Shown piece after piece: positions 8,889 through 19,229 of a stretch of DNA of 64,000 nucleotides. The first letter of the stretch is position 1, and each line of letters starts with the position of its first letter. The translations under genes and the position numbers were made by a program. The notes below the pieces were generated by a model. The model was not told the DNA's origin and did no database searches. It worked only from the letters and a program-made list of their open reading frames with translations. Location of the stretch: positions 5,391,850 through 5,455,849 of the forward strand of contig CP050848.1 of the NCBI GenBank assembly GCA_014873095.1. The letters are read 5' to 3'. This DNA comes from Planctomycetales bacterium ZRK34 (GTDB lineage Bacteria; Planctomycetota; Phycisphaerae; Phycisphaerales; Zrk34).

Positions 8889-9779
8889 ATGAGCCGAACA
8901 TACACGAAAGTTCGACCGCCCGCCGTAGCGGGCCGATTTTACGACGATCACGCCTCGCGCTGCGCCGAGGACGCAGCACGCCTCTGTCGTCCGCCGCAAG
9001 CACCGGCGGACCTGCCGCAGACATTATACGGCGCGATGGTCCCGCATGCAGGCTGGGTCTGCTCCGGCCGCATTGCCGGTATGACCTGGGCCACGCTGGC
9101 CGAGCATACGCCGGCTCGTACCGTGCTGCTGACCGGCTCGGTGCACACCATGGCCGTGTTCAATCCCGCGCTGGAAACCGCCGACGCCTGGGCGACTCCG
9201 ACGGGCCCGATCGGCGTCGACATCGAACTGCGCGAGGCGCTGGGCCGGTTGGACGGTTTCGAGCCGCTGGACATGGCACACCAGAATGAGCACAGTCTCG
9301 AGGTGCAGTTGCCCATGATCGCGGCCGCGTTTGGGGCGGATGTGAAGATCGTGCCGTGTCTGATTCCGCCAGCCGATGAGGCGACCGATTGGGGGCGGGC
9401 AATCGGGCGTTTGCTCGTCGATTGGCCCGAACCGGTCGTGATGGTCGCCTCCAGTGATCTGACCCACTACGGACCGAACTACCGCTTCACCCCGTTCGGA
9501 GAAGGTGAAAAGGGCACGCAGTGGGCTCATGATGTGAACGACCGCGAGCTGCTTGATGAGGTCGAGGCCCTGCATCCCGAGTCGATCGTTCGCATCACCC
9601 GTCAGCACCACAATGCCTGCGGTGGCGGAGCGATCGCCGCCACGCTGGCCGCCGTGAAGCAACTCGGCGCCTCACGCGGCATCGTGCTCGAACACACCGA
9701 CTCGATCCGTGAACTGTCAGCCATCGGCTACAGCGAACGGGCCAACAGCGTCGGCTACGCGGGCATCGTCTTCGGGTGA
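8889..9779 (+). CDS. MEMO1-family protein (AmmeMemoRadiSam system protein B-like)
   Basis: 296 residues from the ATG at 8889. Family motifs: PAVAGRFYDDH at the N-terminus, VPHAGWVCSGRIAG, NEHSLEVQLPM, ASSDLTHYG and the C-terminal CGGGAIAA. The conserved His and Asp residues resemble those of the metallo-dioxygenase fold. In many bacteria MEMO1 proteins sit beside AMMECR1 and a radical-SAM protein; neither partner is in this window, so this copy stands alone. The biochemical role in bacteria is unsettled and I propose none. Confidence 0.85.
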   Translation: MSRTYTKVRPPAVAGRFYDDHASRCAEDAARLCRPPQAPADLPQTLYGAMVPHAGWVCSGRIAGMTWATLAEHTPARTVLLTGSVHTMAVFNPALETADAWATPTGPIGVDIELREALGRLDGFEPLDMAHQNEHSLEVQLPMIAAAFGADVKIVPCLIPPADEATDWGRAIGRLLVDWPEPVVMVASSDLTHYGPNYRFTPFGEGEKGTQWAHDVNDRELLDEVEALHPESIVRITRQHHNACGGGAIAATLAAVKQLGASRGIVLEHTDSIRELSAIGYSERANSVGYAGIVFG

Positions 9780-9825
9780 GTTTCGTCGGTCGGGCATGCC
9801 GTTTATGATGGAACATCTGCGACAT

Positions 9826-9858
9826 AGCCCTCTCCCTTGCAGGGAGAGGGTTGGGTGA
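9826..9858. repeat. GC-rich palindromic intergenic repeat, copy 1
   Basis: A hairpin-forming stretch with arms CCCTCTCCC and GGGAGAGGG around TTGCA, followed by TTGGGTGAGGG. The same motif family recurs in opposite orientation at about 9917-9955. It resembles the short palindromes scattered between genes of many planctomycetes and other bacteria. It may also act as a transcription stop after the MEMO1 gene, though no clear T-run follows. Confidence 0.6.
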
Positions 9859-9916
9859 GGGTCTGCTTTGCCGAACTGATGATCGCGTGGATCGTCTATG
9901 AGCAAAGCAACACACT

Positions 9917-9955
9917 CAACCCTCCCCCAGCCCCTCCCTGCAAGGGAGGGGGGCG
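9917..9955. repeat. GC-rich palindromic intergenic repeat, copy 2 (inverted relative to copy 1)
   Basis: AACCCTCCCCCAGCCCCTCC followed by CTGCAAGGGAGGGG, which shares the core TGCAAGGGAG (reverse complement CTCCCTTGCA) with the repeat at 9826. The two copies face each other about 60 bases apart and could fold into a larger cruciform. It ends directly before the start of the HEAT-repeat gene at 9959. Confidence 0.55.
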
Positions 9956-9958
9956 TTT

Positions 9959-11392
9959 ATGATGACTCACACCCCTCAACGTACCGGCCTGCGCCGCTTT
10001 TTGATCGGCAGCATTCTCAGTGTGCTGCTGGCCGCGGGGATCACCGTCATGGCGGCGATCTATTTCACCAACGACCTTGTCCGCTGGACCATGCTCGGCC
10101 GCCTGTGCAGCGATGATGAGCTGACGCGCCAGCAGGCGATCAGCTATGTCGTCCGCAACCAGGAAGACCCCGCGGTCGTCAACGGCGTGATCGACCGGCT
10201 CCAAGATGCGGATGGCGAATGTTTTGACACGCTGGTGTCGACGCTCTCGGCGATCGGCGCGTGGGGCCCAAAAGTTGGTAAGGCCTGGCTGCGATATTTG
10301 GAGCAACGTGTTGACTCCGGGATACCCATCCAACGCGCCTCAATTGCCGTCGACATCGCCCGCATCGGCTGGCTGCGCGGGCCACACTACGATGATCCGC
10401 TCATTGCCACGCTCATCGAAAAACTGCTGGCCGATGAGGATGCGGATGTGCGGTTTAATGCTTTGTCCGCTGCGGCGGTGTTAAATGAGCCGATGCGTCG
10501 AAAGTTCATCAGCACCATGGTCAATGATCCCGCGGATGCGATTGCCCGGCATGCCCGCATTATGCTCGACCTGATCGATCACCCGGTTCGACCCGAGCCG
10601 GCTACGCCGTCTCCCGAATCACTCAACGACGCCTCTGACATCGTCAAACGCCTCGCTCAACTCGAATCGATGGCGACCGGGAGCGTCCCGCTGCCGATCA
10701 CGTCCGACATGCCCGACCTGATCCGCCTGCAATCGGTGCGTGTGTCAACGACCGCCGAGCCGAATGACCTGATGCGCGTGTTTGAATCCGAGCAGCCGAC
10801 GACGCGAGACCTGGCGTGCCTGATCGCGCTGCAACGGTTTACACCCGAGCAGTGTCGCGAACTGGCCAAGCAATTGATCGCATCCTTCGTAGACAATCAG
10901 CGCATGGCCGGCGCCATCCTCGGCGGGATGGTTCCGCCGGATGACGACCTGCTGCGTTTCATGCACATCCGCGCCGAGCGGGGCGGCAACTGGGTCATGG
11001 CCCAGCACTACCATCTCGGGCTGATGCTGCAGGGCGAATCCGTCGAGGGTTTTGACCCGGTCATGCTGTTGGCCAATCAGAAGATGCCGCGCACCACCGT
11101 GACGATGGCGCTGATGCACATGGGGCGGCTCCAGGGTGTTGACTGGCTGTTGAATCCGCTGGGCGAGCCGCCGGTCGCGCTGCACCTGCTGTTCGACCAA
11201 CTCCGATACTGGCCCGTGCTCAAACGGTATCTTCCGGGGGCGCCGCCGTTTTCAATGTGGGTCGACGTTGACGCGCAGAAACAGCAGATTGACGTGATCC
11301 GTGACTGGTATTTGATCTATCGACCAAGTCTGCGTTTTAACCCGCAGGCCCATGTGTTCAACCTCACAGAATCAAAAGGCAACACGCCATGA
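9959..11392 (+). CDS. Membrane-anchored HEAT-repeat-like protein
   Basis: 477 residues. One N-terminal membrane segment (about residues 13-37, FLIGSILSVLLAAGITVMAA) is followed by helical repeats with the pattern of HEAT/armadillo units, for instance DDPLIATLIEKLLADEDADV followed by RFNALSAAAVL. The rest is predicted to be exposed on one side of the membrane. The stop overlaps the start of the 2-hydroxyacid dehydrogenase gene by four bases, so the two are coupled. No catalytic motif is visible; a scaffold role is the most I can suggest. Confidence 0.6.
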   Translation: MMTHTPQRTGLRRFLIGSILSVLLAAGITVMAAIYFTNDLVRWTMLGRLCSDDELTRQQAISYVVRNQEDPAVVNGVIDRLQDADGECFDTLVSTLSAIGAWGPKVGKAWLRYLEQRVDSGIPIQRASIAVDIARIGWLRGPHYDDPLIATLIEKLLADEDADVRFNALSAAAVLNEPMRRKFISTMVNDPADAIARHARIMLDLIDHPVRPEPATPSPESLNDASDIVKRLAQLESMATGSVPLPITSDMPDLIRLQSVRVSTTAEPNDLMRVFESEQPTTRDLACLIALQRFTPEQCRELAKQLIASFVDNQRMAGAILGGMVPPDDDLLRFMHIRAERGGNWVMAQHYHLGLMLQGESVEGFDPVMLLANQKMPRTTVTMALMHMGRLQGVDWLLNPLGEPPVALHLLFDQLRYWPVLKRYLPGAPPFSMWVDVDAQKQQIDVIRDWYLIYRPSLRFNPQAHVFNLTESKGNTP

Positions 11393-12345
11393 GTTACAAA
11401 GTCGTTCTCACCGAACACCTCGACGAAGCCTGTGCTGACTGGATCGCCGAGCGGACTGACCTCGTCCGCTGCAAGCTTGATGACGACGCTGCACTGGGCC
11501 GAGAACTCGCCGACGCAGACGGCCTGATCGTGCGCACCTACACGCAGGTCAATGACGACCTGCTCGACAAGGCCCCGAATCTGCGCGTCGTCGCCCGCGC
11601 CGGCGTCGGCCTCGACAATGTCGACCTTGAAGCCTGCCGCCGCCGTAACATCCGCGTCGTGTACACACCCGATGCCAACACGCAGGCCGTCGTCGAATAT
11701 GTCTGGGCGCTGATCTTCGATCGCTATCGGCCCCGCAATCCCATGGTCGGTATCACCGACGCGGCGACGTTTCACAAACACCGCGCCGAGCAGGTCGGCC
11801 GCCAGGTTGATGAGCTCACGCTGGGCATTCTCGGCGTCGGACGTATCGGCCGGCGCATGGCGCAGGTCGCCGCGGCGTTCGGTGTCAACGTCATCTGCAA
11901 CGACCTGCTTGCCCCCGATCAGTTGAACCTGCCCACCGATCATCCCGGTCGATTCGTCGACAAGGCAACGCTTTGGGCTGAGTCCGACATCCTCACCATT
12001 CACGTCGACGGCCGTGCTGAAAACAAGCAACTCCTCAACGCCGAGGCTCTCGCCCAACTCAAGCCGACCTGCCTGCTGATCAACGCGGCGCGCGGCATGC
12101 TTGTCGACGCCGAAGCGCTGGCGGCTTGGGCAAAGCGTGTTGAATCCGACGGTGGTGGGGCGGTGCTCGATGTTCACGCCCCCGAACCGCCCACGCCGGA
12201 TTACCCGCTGTGGGATCTGCCCAACGTGAAACTGCTGGCCCACCTGGCCTCACGCACCGGCACAGCCATGGCGAACATGAGCTGGGTCGTGTACGACGTC
12301 ATGGCTGTGCTCGAAGGCAACGAGCCGAAGTACCCCGCTGTGTAA
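11389..12345 (+). CDS. D-isomer-specific 2-hydroxyacid dehydrogenase (phosphoglycerate dehydrogenase-like)
   Basis: 318 residues, typical length. The NAD-binding motif LGILGVGRIGRRMAQVAAAFG, the catalytic segment CLLINAARGMLVDAEAL (conserved Arg region) and the late LAHLASRTGTAMANM (catalytic His region) are visible. It should oxidise or reduce a D-2-hydroxyacid in the cytoplasm. It lacks the C-terminal ACT domain of long SerA proteins, so serine synthesis is not implied. Coupled by ATGA to the HEAT-repeat gene; the SGNH hydrolase gene follows 23 bases later. Confidence 0.85.
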   Translation: MSYKVVLTEHLDEACADWIAERTDLVRCKLDDDAALGRELADADGLIVRTYTQVNDDLLDKAPNLRVVARAGVGLDNVDLEACRRRNIRVVYTPDANTQAVVEYVWALIFDRYRPRNPMVGITDAATFHKHRAEQVGRQVDELTLGILGVGRIGRRMAQVAAAFGVNVICNDLLAPDQLNLPTDHPGRFVDKATLWAESDILTIHVDGRAENKQLLNAEALAQLKPTCLLINAARGMLVDAEALAAWAKRVESDGGGAVLDVHAPEPPTPDYPLWDLPNVKLLAHLASRTGTAMANMSWVVYDVMAVLEGNEPKYPAV

Positions 12346-12368
12346 TCCCCCGCGAAAGGAACACTTCA

Positions 12369-13496
12369 ATGCATGATCATCTGACACGTCGCAGCATGCT
12401 CGCTGCCGCCGCCGGCCTGGCTACGGCGCCGTTGTGGTCGCTGCGGTCCGCACGCGCTGCGGTGACGCCGAAAGTCGAAGGCAATCTCGCCTGGTACGAC
12501 GTGTCTGACTGGGGCGTTGAAGGCCGCGGGTTCACGGATGTGAAGCGGTATTACGATCGCCTGCCCGGTCGGGCCGAGGGCGTGGTGCGCGATGTGGTGT
12601 GGAATTTGAGTCGACACAGTACAGGCATGTCAGCCCGATTTGTCAGCGATGCAACGCGATTGCATGTGCGCTACAAGCTGATGAACGCCAATCTCGCCAT
12701 GCCGCATATGCCTGCGACCAGTGTCAGCGGTGTCGATTTCTATGCGACTGATGACAAGGGAGACTCACGCTGGCTCGCGATCGTCAAGCCGACCAAGCAG
12801 GAGATGGATACCAAGGTCATCGACGGCATCAAGCCGGGCAAGCGGACCTACACGATGTATCTGCCGCTGTTCAACGGGATGGAGCAACTCGAGGTCGGCC
12901 TGCCGAAAGACGCGGTGTTCGAGCCGGTCGCCCCACGCAAGGAAAAAACGATCGTCTTCTACGGCACGTCGATCCTGCATGGCATATGCGCCTCGCGCCC
13001 GGGCATGTCGATCACGAACATTCTCGGCCGTCGACTGAACTGCCCCATCATGAATCTTGCCTTCTCCGGCAACGGCAAGATGGAACCCGAAGTGATCAAC
13101 TTTCTGACCGAGTTGGACCCGGCCGTCTATGCCATTGATTGCGTTCCGAACATGAATGCGCAGATGGTGGCCGAGCGTTGCACCCCGATGGTGCAGCAGA
13201 TCCGTCAGGCCAAAGGCGATGTGCCGATCGTGCTGGTCGAGGATCGTGTCTACACGAATGCCAAGTTCCTGCCGTCCCGTTACGCGCACCACATGGCCAA
13301 CCACAAAGCGCTGCAGGAAGCTTATGCGACGCTGAAGCAGCAGGGGGTTAAAAACCTGCTCTATCTGCGCGGCGATGATCTGCTTGGCCACGATGGCGAA
13401 GGGGCCACCGACGGCTCGCACGCCAGCGACCTGGGCGCGATGCGGTATGCCGATGCGTATGAACCGGTGTTGCGCGAGGCGCTGGGGCTGAGTTGA
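12369..13496 (+). CDS. Tat-exported SGNH/GDSL-type hydrolase
   Basis: 375 residues from the ATG at 12369, chosen because GAAAGGA lies just upstream and a twin-arginine-like signal (LTRRSMLAAAAGLATAP) begins there. After an N-terminal beta domain, the SGNH block reads VFYGTSILHGICASRPG, with MNLAFSGNGKMEPE and a C-terminal DGSHASDLGAMRYAD holding the Asp-x-x-His pair. Such exported hydrolases act on acylated or sulfated polysaccharides. It follows the dehydrogenase gene and converges with the aldo/keto reductase gene. Confidence 0.82.
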   Translation: MHDHLTRRSMLAAAAGLATAPLWSLRSARAAVTPKVEGNLAWYDVSDWGVEGRGFTDVKRYYDRLPGRAEGVVRDVVWNLSRHSTGMSARFVSDATRLHVRYKLMNANLAMPHMPATSVSGVDFYATDDKGDSRWLAIVKPTKQEMDTKVIDGIKPGKRTYTMYLPLFNGMEQLEVGLPKDAVFEPVAPRKEKTIVFYGTSILHGICASRPGMSITNILGRRLNCPIMNLAFSGNGKMEPEVINFLTELDPAVYAIDCVPNMNAQMVAERCTPMVQQIRQAKGDVPIVLVEDRVYTNAKFLPSRYAHHMANHKALQEAYATLKQQGVKNLLYLRGDDLLGHDGEGATDGSHASDLGAMRYADAYEPVLREALGLS

Positions 13497-13499
13497 CGA

Positions 13500-14534
13500 T
13501 CATGATTTCACCGGCGGACCGGACCCGCCGATGTTTTCTGCCAGATCGCCGCAGGCATCGTCGATCTGACGCAGTTCGTCCTCACTGAGTGCCAGGTCCG
13601 CGGCGGCGGCGTTTTCCTGTGCCTGCTGGATGTTGCGGGCTCCGATCAGCGGATGCGTCACGCCGGGCTGAGCCAGCGTCCAGGCGATGATCAACTGAGC
13701 GAGCGTGCAGTCGTGTCCGTCCGCGATCGGCTGAATCTTCCGCAGCGCATCCTGCACAAGCTGACGTGACTCGACACTGAATCGGGCCCGCTGGGCGCGC
13801 AGGTCGTCTTTGGGAAACACCCGATCCGGTCCGATCTTGCCGGTCAGCAATCCGTTGGCCAGCGGGGAATACGCCAGAAAGGCCACGTTCTTCTCGCGGC
13901 AGATCGGCAGCAGTTCGCCTTCGGGTCCACGGTCCAGCAACGAATATTTTTCCTGGTCCGTCACAGCCCCGGTATCCGCGTACTGCGCCAGTTGCTCGGG
14001 CGTGGCATTACACGGCCCGAAGGCGCGAATCTTCCCTTCATCGCGCAGATCATTGAGCACCTTGAGCGTATCTTCCAGCGGCGTGGTCTGCTCCTGCCAG
14101 TGCGTCTGCAGCAGATCGATGTAGTCGGTATTCAAACGCTTCAGCGACTGCTCGACCTCGTAGCGGATCGACTCGGGGGCATTGTAGATGTAGACCTGAT
14201 ACTTGCCATCGTCGGTGATCGAATCGTCATCGGTGCGGAAGAACGCGCGGCCGGCGGGCTGTTCGAGGTCCCACCGCATGCCGCACTTGGTGGCGATGAC
14301 CAACCCGTCGCGCGGCCGATCGGCGATCGCCTTGCCGACAACGGTTTCGGAATGGCCCATACCGTACATTGGCGCGGTGTCGATGAAATTGATGCCGGCG
14401 TCGATCGCAGCGTGGATCGTCCGAATCGAATCCTCATCATCCTGCCCGCCCCACATCCATCCGCCGATCGCCCAGGCGCCCAGCGCGATGCGCGACGCGA
14501 AGATGTCTGAATTACCCAAACATTTGTATTGCAT
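13500..14534 (-). CDS. Aldo/keto reductase
   Basis: 344 residues. AKR features: the IALGAWAIGGWMWGG N-terminus, FIDTAPMYGMGHSE with the catalytic Asp and Tyr, ATKCGMRWD with the Lys, LLQTHWQ with the His equivalent, and a C-terminal NADPH-binding stretch HPLIGARNIQQAQENAAA. It reduces aldehydes or ketosugars with NADPH in the cytoplasm. It lies in a minus-strand pair with the ThuA-like gene eight bases upstream, suggesting use of an oxidised sugar. Confidence 0.88.
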   Translation of the reverse strand: MQYKCLGNSDIFASRIALGAWAIGGWMWGGQDDEDSIRTIHAAIDAGINFIDTAPMYGMGHSETVVGKAIADRPRDGLVIATKCGMRWDLEQPAGRAFFRTDDDSITDDGKYQVYIYNAPESIRYEVEQSLKRLNTDYIDLLQTHWQEQTTPLEDTLKVLNDLRDEGKIRAFGPCNATPEQLAQYADTGAVTDQEKYSLLDRGPEGELLPICREKNVAFLAYSPLANGLLTGKIGPDRVFPKDDLRAQRARFSVESRQLVQDALRKIQPIADGHDCTLAQLIIAWTLAQPGVTHPLIGARNIQQAQENAAAADLALSEDELRQIDDACGDLAENIGGSGPPVKS

Positions 14535-14542
14535 GTTGCGTC

Positions 14543-15364
14543 CTAATTGGATTTCATTTCGCAGTGTTCACACGCCGCCATGTAACCTTTGGCAGGCATG
14601 CCGTCGTCATCCAGTTTGCCCGCAGCCCAGAGGATGCCCTTGGTCACGGTTTTGATGAACACGGGGTCTTCAAATGTCGCATTCCCGTGACCGTAGGTTG
14701 TACCGAACACACGCGATTGGCCATACATGTTTGTCCAGAACGTCGGATAGCTTTTGCCGTCCTTCTCGCTGGTGGAGGTCGCCAGCGGCGTTGCGTTACC
14801 CCACAATTTTTCGATCACGTAAAGCTCATCCTTCGGCGTCTTCCAGCCGTCGGGGAAGTTCTGCATGATCGGGTGTTTCCTGCCGGCGTCTGTGAGATTG
14901 ACCGGGTACTCGCTTTGGTGGTCATGCCTGCGGCTGGTAACGCCGAGAAACTGCCGCCAGTCGTCAATCTCGGCGGCGCGATACGTGTGCATCGCGCAAT
15001 GGATCACGACGGCCGGCACGTTCGCCCGATGAGCCTTGGTAATTTTGCGGATGTATTCCGGGTCGGCGGTGTTGGCGAAGCACTCATTGTGGATGACAAC
15101 ATCATAAGGCGCGGCCCAATCGGGTTTGTCATACAGATCAATCTCGCCTTCGGTACCGGTCCGCGGGTCGAGCATCACGGTCCACTGGATATTCGCCAGT
15201 GCCGATGAACCCGTGGTCAGCTTCTCGGATTGAAACTTGTAATCGTGGCAACACCCGCCGGTGATCAGTAGAGCCTGAAGGGGTTTGACCGGTTGGGCGC
15301 CGGCACAACCGAATGCCGAGCACATGACCACGGTGAGCAGGAGCAGCTGAAACATGTTTCGCAT
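14543..15364 (-). CDS. ThuA-domain (trehalose-utilization-like) secreted protein
   Basis: 273 residues from the ATG at 15364; a longer reading to 15409 adds 15 residues before the hydrophobic signal. The start region (MFQLLLLTVVMCSAFGCAGA) has a lipobox-like LxxC and could make a lipoprotein. ThuA-type motifs follow: LLITGGCCHDYKFQS, YDVVIHNECFANT, VIHCAMHTYR and the late GHGNATFEDP. ThuA proteins are glutamine-amidotransferase-fold proteins linked to disaccharide use; the reaction is not settled. Next to an aldo/keto reductase gene. Confidence 0.8.
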   Translation of the reverse strand: MRNMFQLLLLTVVMCSAFGCAGAQPVKPLQALLITGGCCHDYKFQSEKLTTGSSALANIQWTVMLDPRTGTEGEIDLYDKPDWAAPYDVVIHNECFANTADPEYIRKITKAHRANVPAVVIHCAMHTYRAAEIDDWRQFLGVTSRRHDHQSEYPVNLTDAGRKHPIMQNFPDGWKTPKDELYVIEKLWGNATPLATSTSEKDGKSYPTFWTNMYGQSRVFGTTYGHGNATFEDPVFIKTVTKGILWAAGKLDDDGMPAKGYMAACEHCEMKSN

Positions 15365-15488
15365 GATCGTGGGTCCGAATTCATGGATAAGGGGATTGAT
15401 CTTGCACATTGTGAACGAGGAGCCGCACAGTGTCCACCGTGTGGCGGATCACTCGCCGCGGATTCAGACAATTACATGGAACCAGGAA

Positions 15489-17258
15489 CTACACGCGGAA
15501 GATCGAGCCGAGCTTCTTGCCGATCATGACTGATGCGCCGACGAGCGTCACCGTCAGCAGGGCCATGCCCCAAACGCCCATGGCGCTGGCGATGTATGGG
15601 CCGTCGCCGAGGCGTTCGAAGAGCGTGTAGATCGCCTTGGTGATCGGATAGTTGTTTTCGGTCTGCGCGAGGATCAGCGAGTCGGAGACTTCGAGCATGG
15701 CGAAGCTGAACGCGAGCAAGCCGCCGGCAATGAGGTTGGCCATGATCAGCGGGATAATCACGCGGCGAGCGGCGTACAGCGGCGAAGCGCCGAGGTTGAC
15801 CGCCGCCTCTTCCAGTTCACCGGAAGTCTGCTGCATGCCCGCCACCGCGGCGCGAACGACGTACGGCAACCGACGGATCGCATACGCAATCACAAGGAAC
15901 ACGATCGGATTCGGGTTCTCACCAACGATCTGCAGCCAGTTCGGTGTTTCGGCCCCGGCGCCCGTGAACATCTGACCGATCTGCAGCGACATCGCCACAT
16001 ACCCAAACGCCAGCACCAGGCCCGGTACAGCCAGTGGCAACATCGCCAGCGAGTCCAGCAGACTTGCGCCGCGCACACGGCCACGCACAATCAGCCACGC
16101 GATCAGCACGCCCAGCCCAATGTCGACCACAACCGCCAGCGACGAGTACAGCAAACTATTGTGGATCGACCCGCTGGCCAGCGGATGCGTCAGCGCTCCG
16201 GCATAGTGTGACCCGGTCCACTGCGTCGGCAGCACACTCTGATACCACGAGCCCGGCTCGGAGAAACTCGCGAGAATCACACCGATGTGCGGCAACACCG
16301 CCACCGCGGTGATCAGCGCAAATGGCAAAGCTGCCAGAAGCCCCGGCGCCAGTCCGAGCTTGCGGCTGGTCGCCTGCGTGCCGGCGCGTGTCGCCATGGC
16401 GTAGGCCTTGCCGCCGAAGACGAGCTTGCCCAGGGCGTACAGCAGCACGGAAGTTCCCAGCATCACGGCCACCAGCGCATACGGCCGGGGATTGTCCGCC
16501 ATCTCCTGAATGCCCCAGAACACCTGCACCGGCGTCACCGCGTAATAGTCGAACATCAGCGGCGTGCCGAGTTCGGTGAACGACCAGATGAACACGATCG
16601 TGCCGCCGGCGAATAGTCCGGGCAGAATCAGCGGCAGGGTGATCCGGCGGAAGCGTGTCCAGCGCGAGGCGCCGAGGTTTTCAGCCGCCTGTTCCAGCGA
16701 CGGGTCGAGATTCGCCAGCGAGGCCGTCGCGTTGAGGTAGATGATCGGGTACAGGTGGAGCGCTTCCATGATGACCACGCCCCAGAATCGCGCCCCGCCG
16801 ATGAAGTCCAGCGGGTGGGCCGGGTCGATCCAGCCGAAGTCGACCAGCAGGGCGTTTATCGCGCCGAAGCGCCCCAGCAGCTGCCTCAACCCGATCACAC
16901 CCACAAACGGCGGAAGAATCATCGGCACCAGGATCAACGCTGAGAAGATCGCCTTGCCGCGGAAGTCGAATGTTGTTCCAAGCACCGCCAGCGGGATCGA
17001 AATGATCAGACACAGCGTGGTGGTCATCACCGCGATCAGCAGGCTGTTGATCAGCCCCTCGCGCTGCACGGGGTCGGCGAAGACACCGAAGATGTACTGG
17101 AGTGTGAACTGCTTTTGTCCGTCTTCACCGGGCGTGACGAATCCACCGCTGATCGTCAGCAGGATCGGCCAGATCATGAATGCGGCAAATACCGCCAGGC
17201 ACAAGGCCAGCAGAACATAGCGCGCAGTCATCCGTGTGTTGATCAGGCCTGACGACAT
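15489..17258 (-). CDS. ABC transporter permease, fused two-module iron(III)-type (FbpB-like)
   Basis: 589 residues with about 12 membrane segments. Two permease modules are present, each with an EAA-type loop: EQAAENLGASRWTRFRRITLP in the first half and EEAAVNLGASPLYAARRVIIP in the second. This duplicated layout is typical of Fe(III) transporters of the FbpB/SfuB type, but also of some thiamine and polyamine systems. No binding protein or ATPase gene is adjacent; the next gene upstream on this strand is not one, and the gene after is ThuA-like. Substrate is therefore uncertain. Confidence 0.82.
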   Translation of the reverse strand: MSSGLINTRMTARYVLLALCLAVFAAFMIWPILLTISGGFVTPGEDGQKQFTLQYIFGVFADPVQREGLINSLLIAVMTTTLCLIISIPLAVLGTTFDFRGKAIFSALILVPMILPPFVGVIGLRQLLGRFGAINALLVDFGWIDPAHPLDFIGGARFWGVVIMEALHLYPIIYLNATASLANLDPSLEQAAENLGASRWTRFRRITLPLILPGLFAGGTIVFIWSFTELGTPLMFDYYAVTPVQVFWGIQEMADNPRPYALVAVMLGTSVLLYALGKLVFGGKAYAMATRAGTQATSRKLGLAPGLLAALPFALITAVAVLPHIGVILASFSEPGSWYQSVLPTQWTGSHYAGALTHPLASGSIHNSLLYSSLAVVVDIGLGVLIAWLIVRGRVRGASLLDSLAMLPLAVPGLVLAFGYVAMSLQIGQMFTGAGAETPNWLQIVGENPNPIVFLVIAYAIRRLPYVVRAAVAGMQQTSGELEEAAVNLGASPLYAARRVIIPLIMANLIAGGLLAFSFAMLEVSDSLILAQTENNYPITKAIYTLFERLGDGPYIASAMGVWGMALLTVTLVGASVMIGKKLGSIFRV

Positions 17259-17297
17259 GGGCGATAGTGTACGAAGCTTCCGGCCGGGATGCGAGGC

Positions 17298-18518
<1,221 letters not shown>

Positions 18519-18606
18519 GATTGAGTCTCCGTGTAAGATCCGCAGCACAACGCCCGACGAGGTACTGCTATTTCCCGAATCATCATGCACCGATCAACGC
18601 GCAATG

Positions 18607-18635
18607 TAAAACGCCACCTGAATTCACAGGCGGCG
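18607..18635 (-). terminator. Rho-independent terminator after rpsT-tRNA-Gln
   Basis: On the minus strand, CGCCGCCTG and CAGGTGGCG form a nine-base-pair stem with one G-U pair and a six-base loop, followed by TTTTA. It lies just past the 3' end of the tRNA-Gln gene. Confidence 0.6.
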
Positions 18636-18670
18636 TGTATCGCAAAATATCATTGGCCTGGCGGAAAAAG

Positions 18671-18741
18671 CAGGGGATAAAGGATTCGAACCTTTACTAA
18701 CTGATCCAGAGTCAGTCGTGCTACCGTTACACCAATCCCCT
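18671..18741 (-). tRNA. tRNA-Gln (anticodon CTG)
   Basis: The minus strand folds as a cloverleaf: acceptor AGGGGAT paired with ATCCCCT, D-arm with GTAACGGTAGCAC, anticodon stem ACTGA/TCAGT with the loop CTCTGGA (anticodon CTG, reading CAG glutamine codons), and a T-arm with GGTTCGAATCC. CCA is not encoded. It sits 78 bases after rpsT on the same strand and ahead of a terminator, so it may be processed from the same transcript. Confidence 0.92.
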
Positions 18742-18819
18742 GTGGATCGGTTGATGCTCATTGTATCGGATCAGACACGCTGAGTCCGTGACAATTCGCA
18801 CCATAGCCCGACGCGTCGA

Positions 18820-19092
18820 TCAGGCCTTGGCGGCCAGCGCATTCAGACGCTTGGCCAGACGGCTCTTGCGGCGGGCGGCGGTGTTCTTGTGGATCGTGCC
18901 GGAGGCGGCGATCTTGTCGAGCGTCCGGGCCGCGGCCTTGAACGAAGCCTGCGCCTTGGCGGCGTCGCCGTGCTGAACGTCATCGAGGAAGGTTTTGACC
19001 TGCTCCTTGATGCGGCTCTTGCGCCAGCGGTTGATCGCGCGACGGTTCTCGTTCTGGCGGATACGCTTCTTGGCTGATCTCGAATGGGCCAT
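18820..19092 (-). CDS. rpsT: 30S ribosomal protein S20
   Basis: 90 residues, normal S20 length. The basic N-terminus AHSRSAKKRIRQNENRRAIN and the C-terminal IHKNTAARRKSRLAKRLNAL are diagnostic. S20 binds 16S rRNA early in small-subunit assembly. It is a single gene, divergent from the secreted protein gene at 19230 and upstream of tRNA-Gln on the same strand. A second, 98-codon frame in the same place is a shadow. Confidence 0.96.
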   Translation of the reverse strand: MAHSRSAKKRIRQNENRRAINRWRKSRIKEQVKTFLDDVQHGDAAKAQASFKAAARTLDKIAASGTIHKNTAARRKSRLAKRLNALAAKA

Positions 19093-19229
19093 GTATCAGT
19101 ATTCCCTGGGGGTTGCAGATTCTTAAGGCAAGTCGTCAATTATCGCCGCCACAGACGAAAAATCAAGCCGGTGCGTCCGGAAAAGCCTTGATTCAGGAAA
19201 AAGACCACCGCTGGAGGGTACAATGGGCC

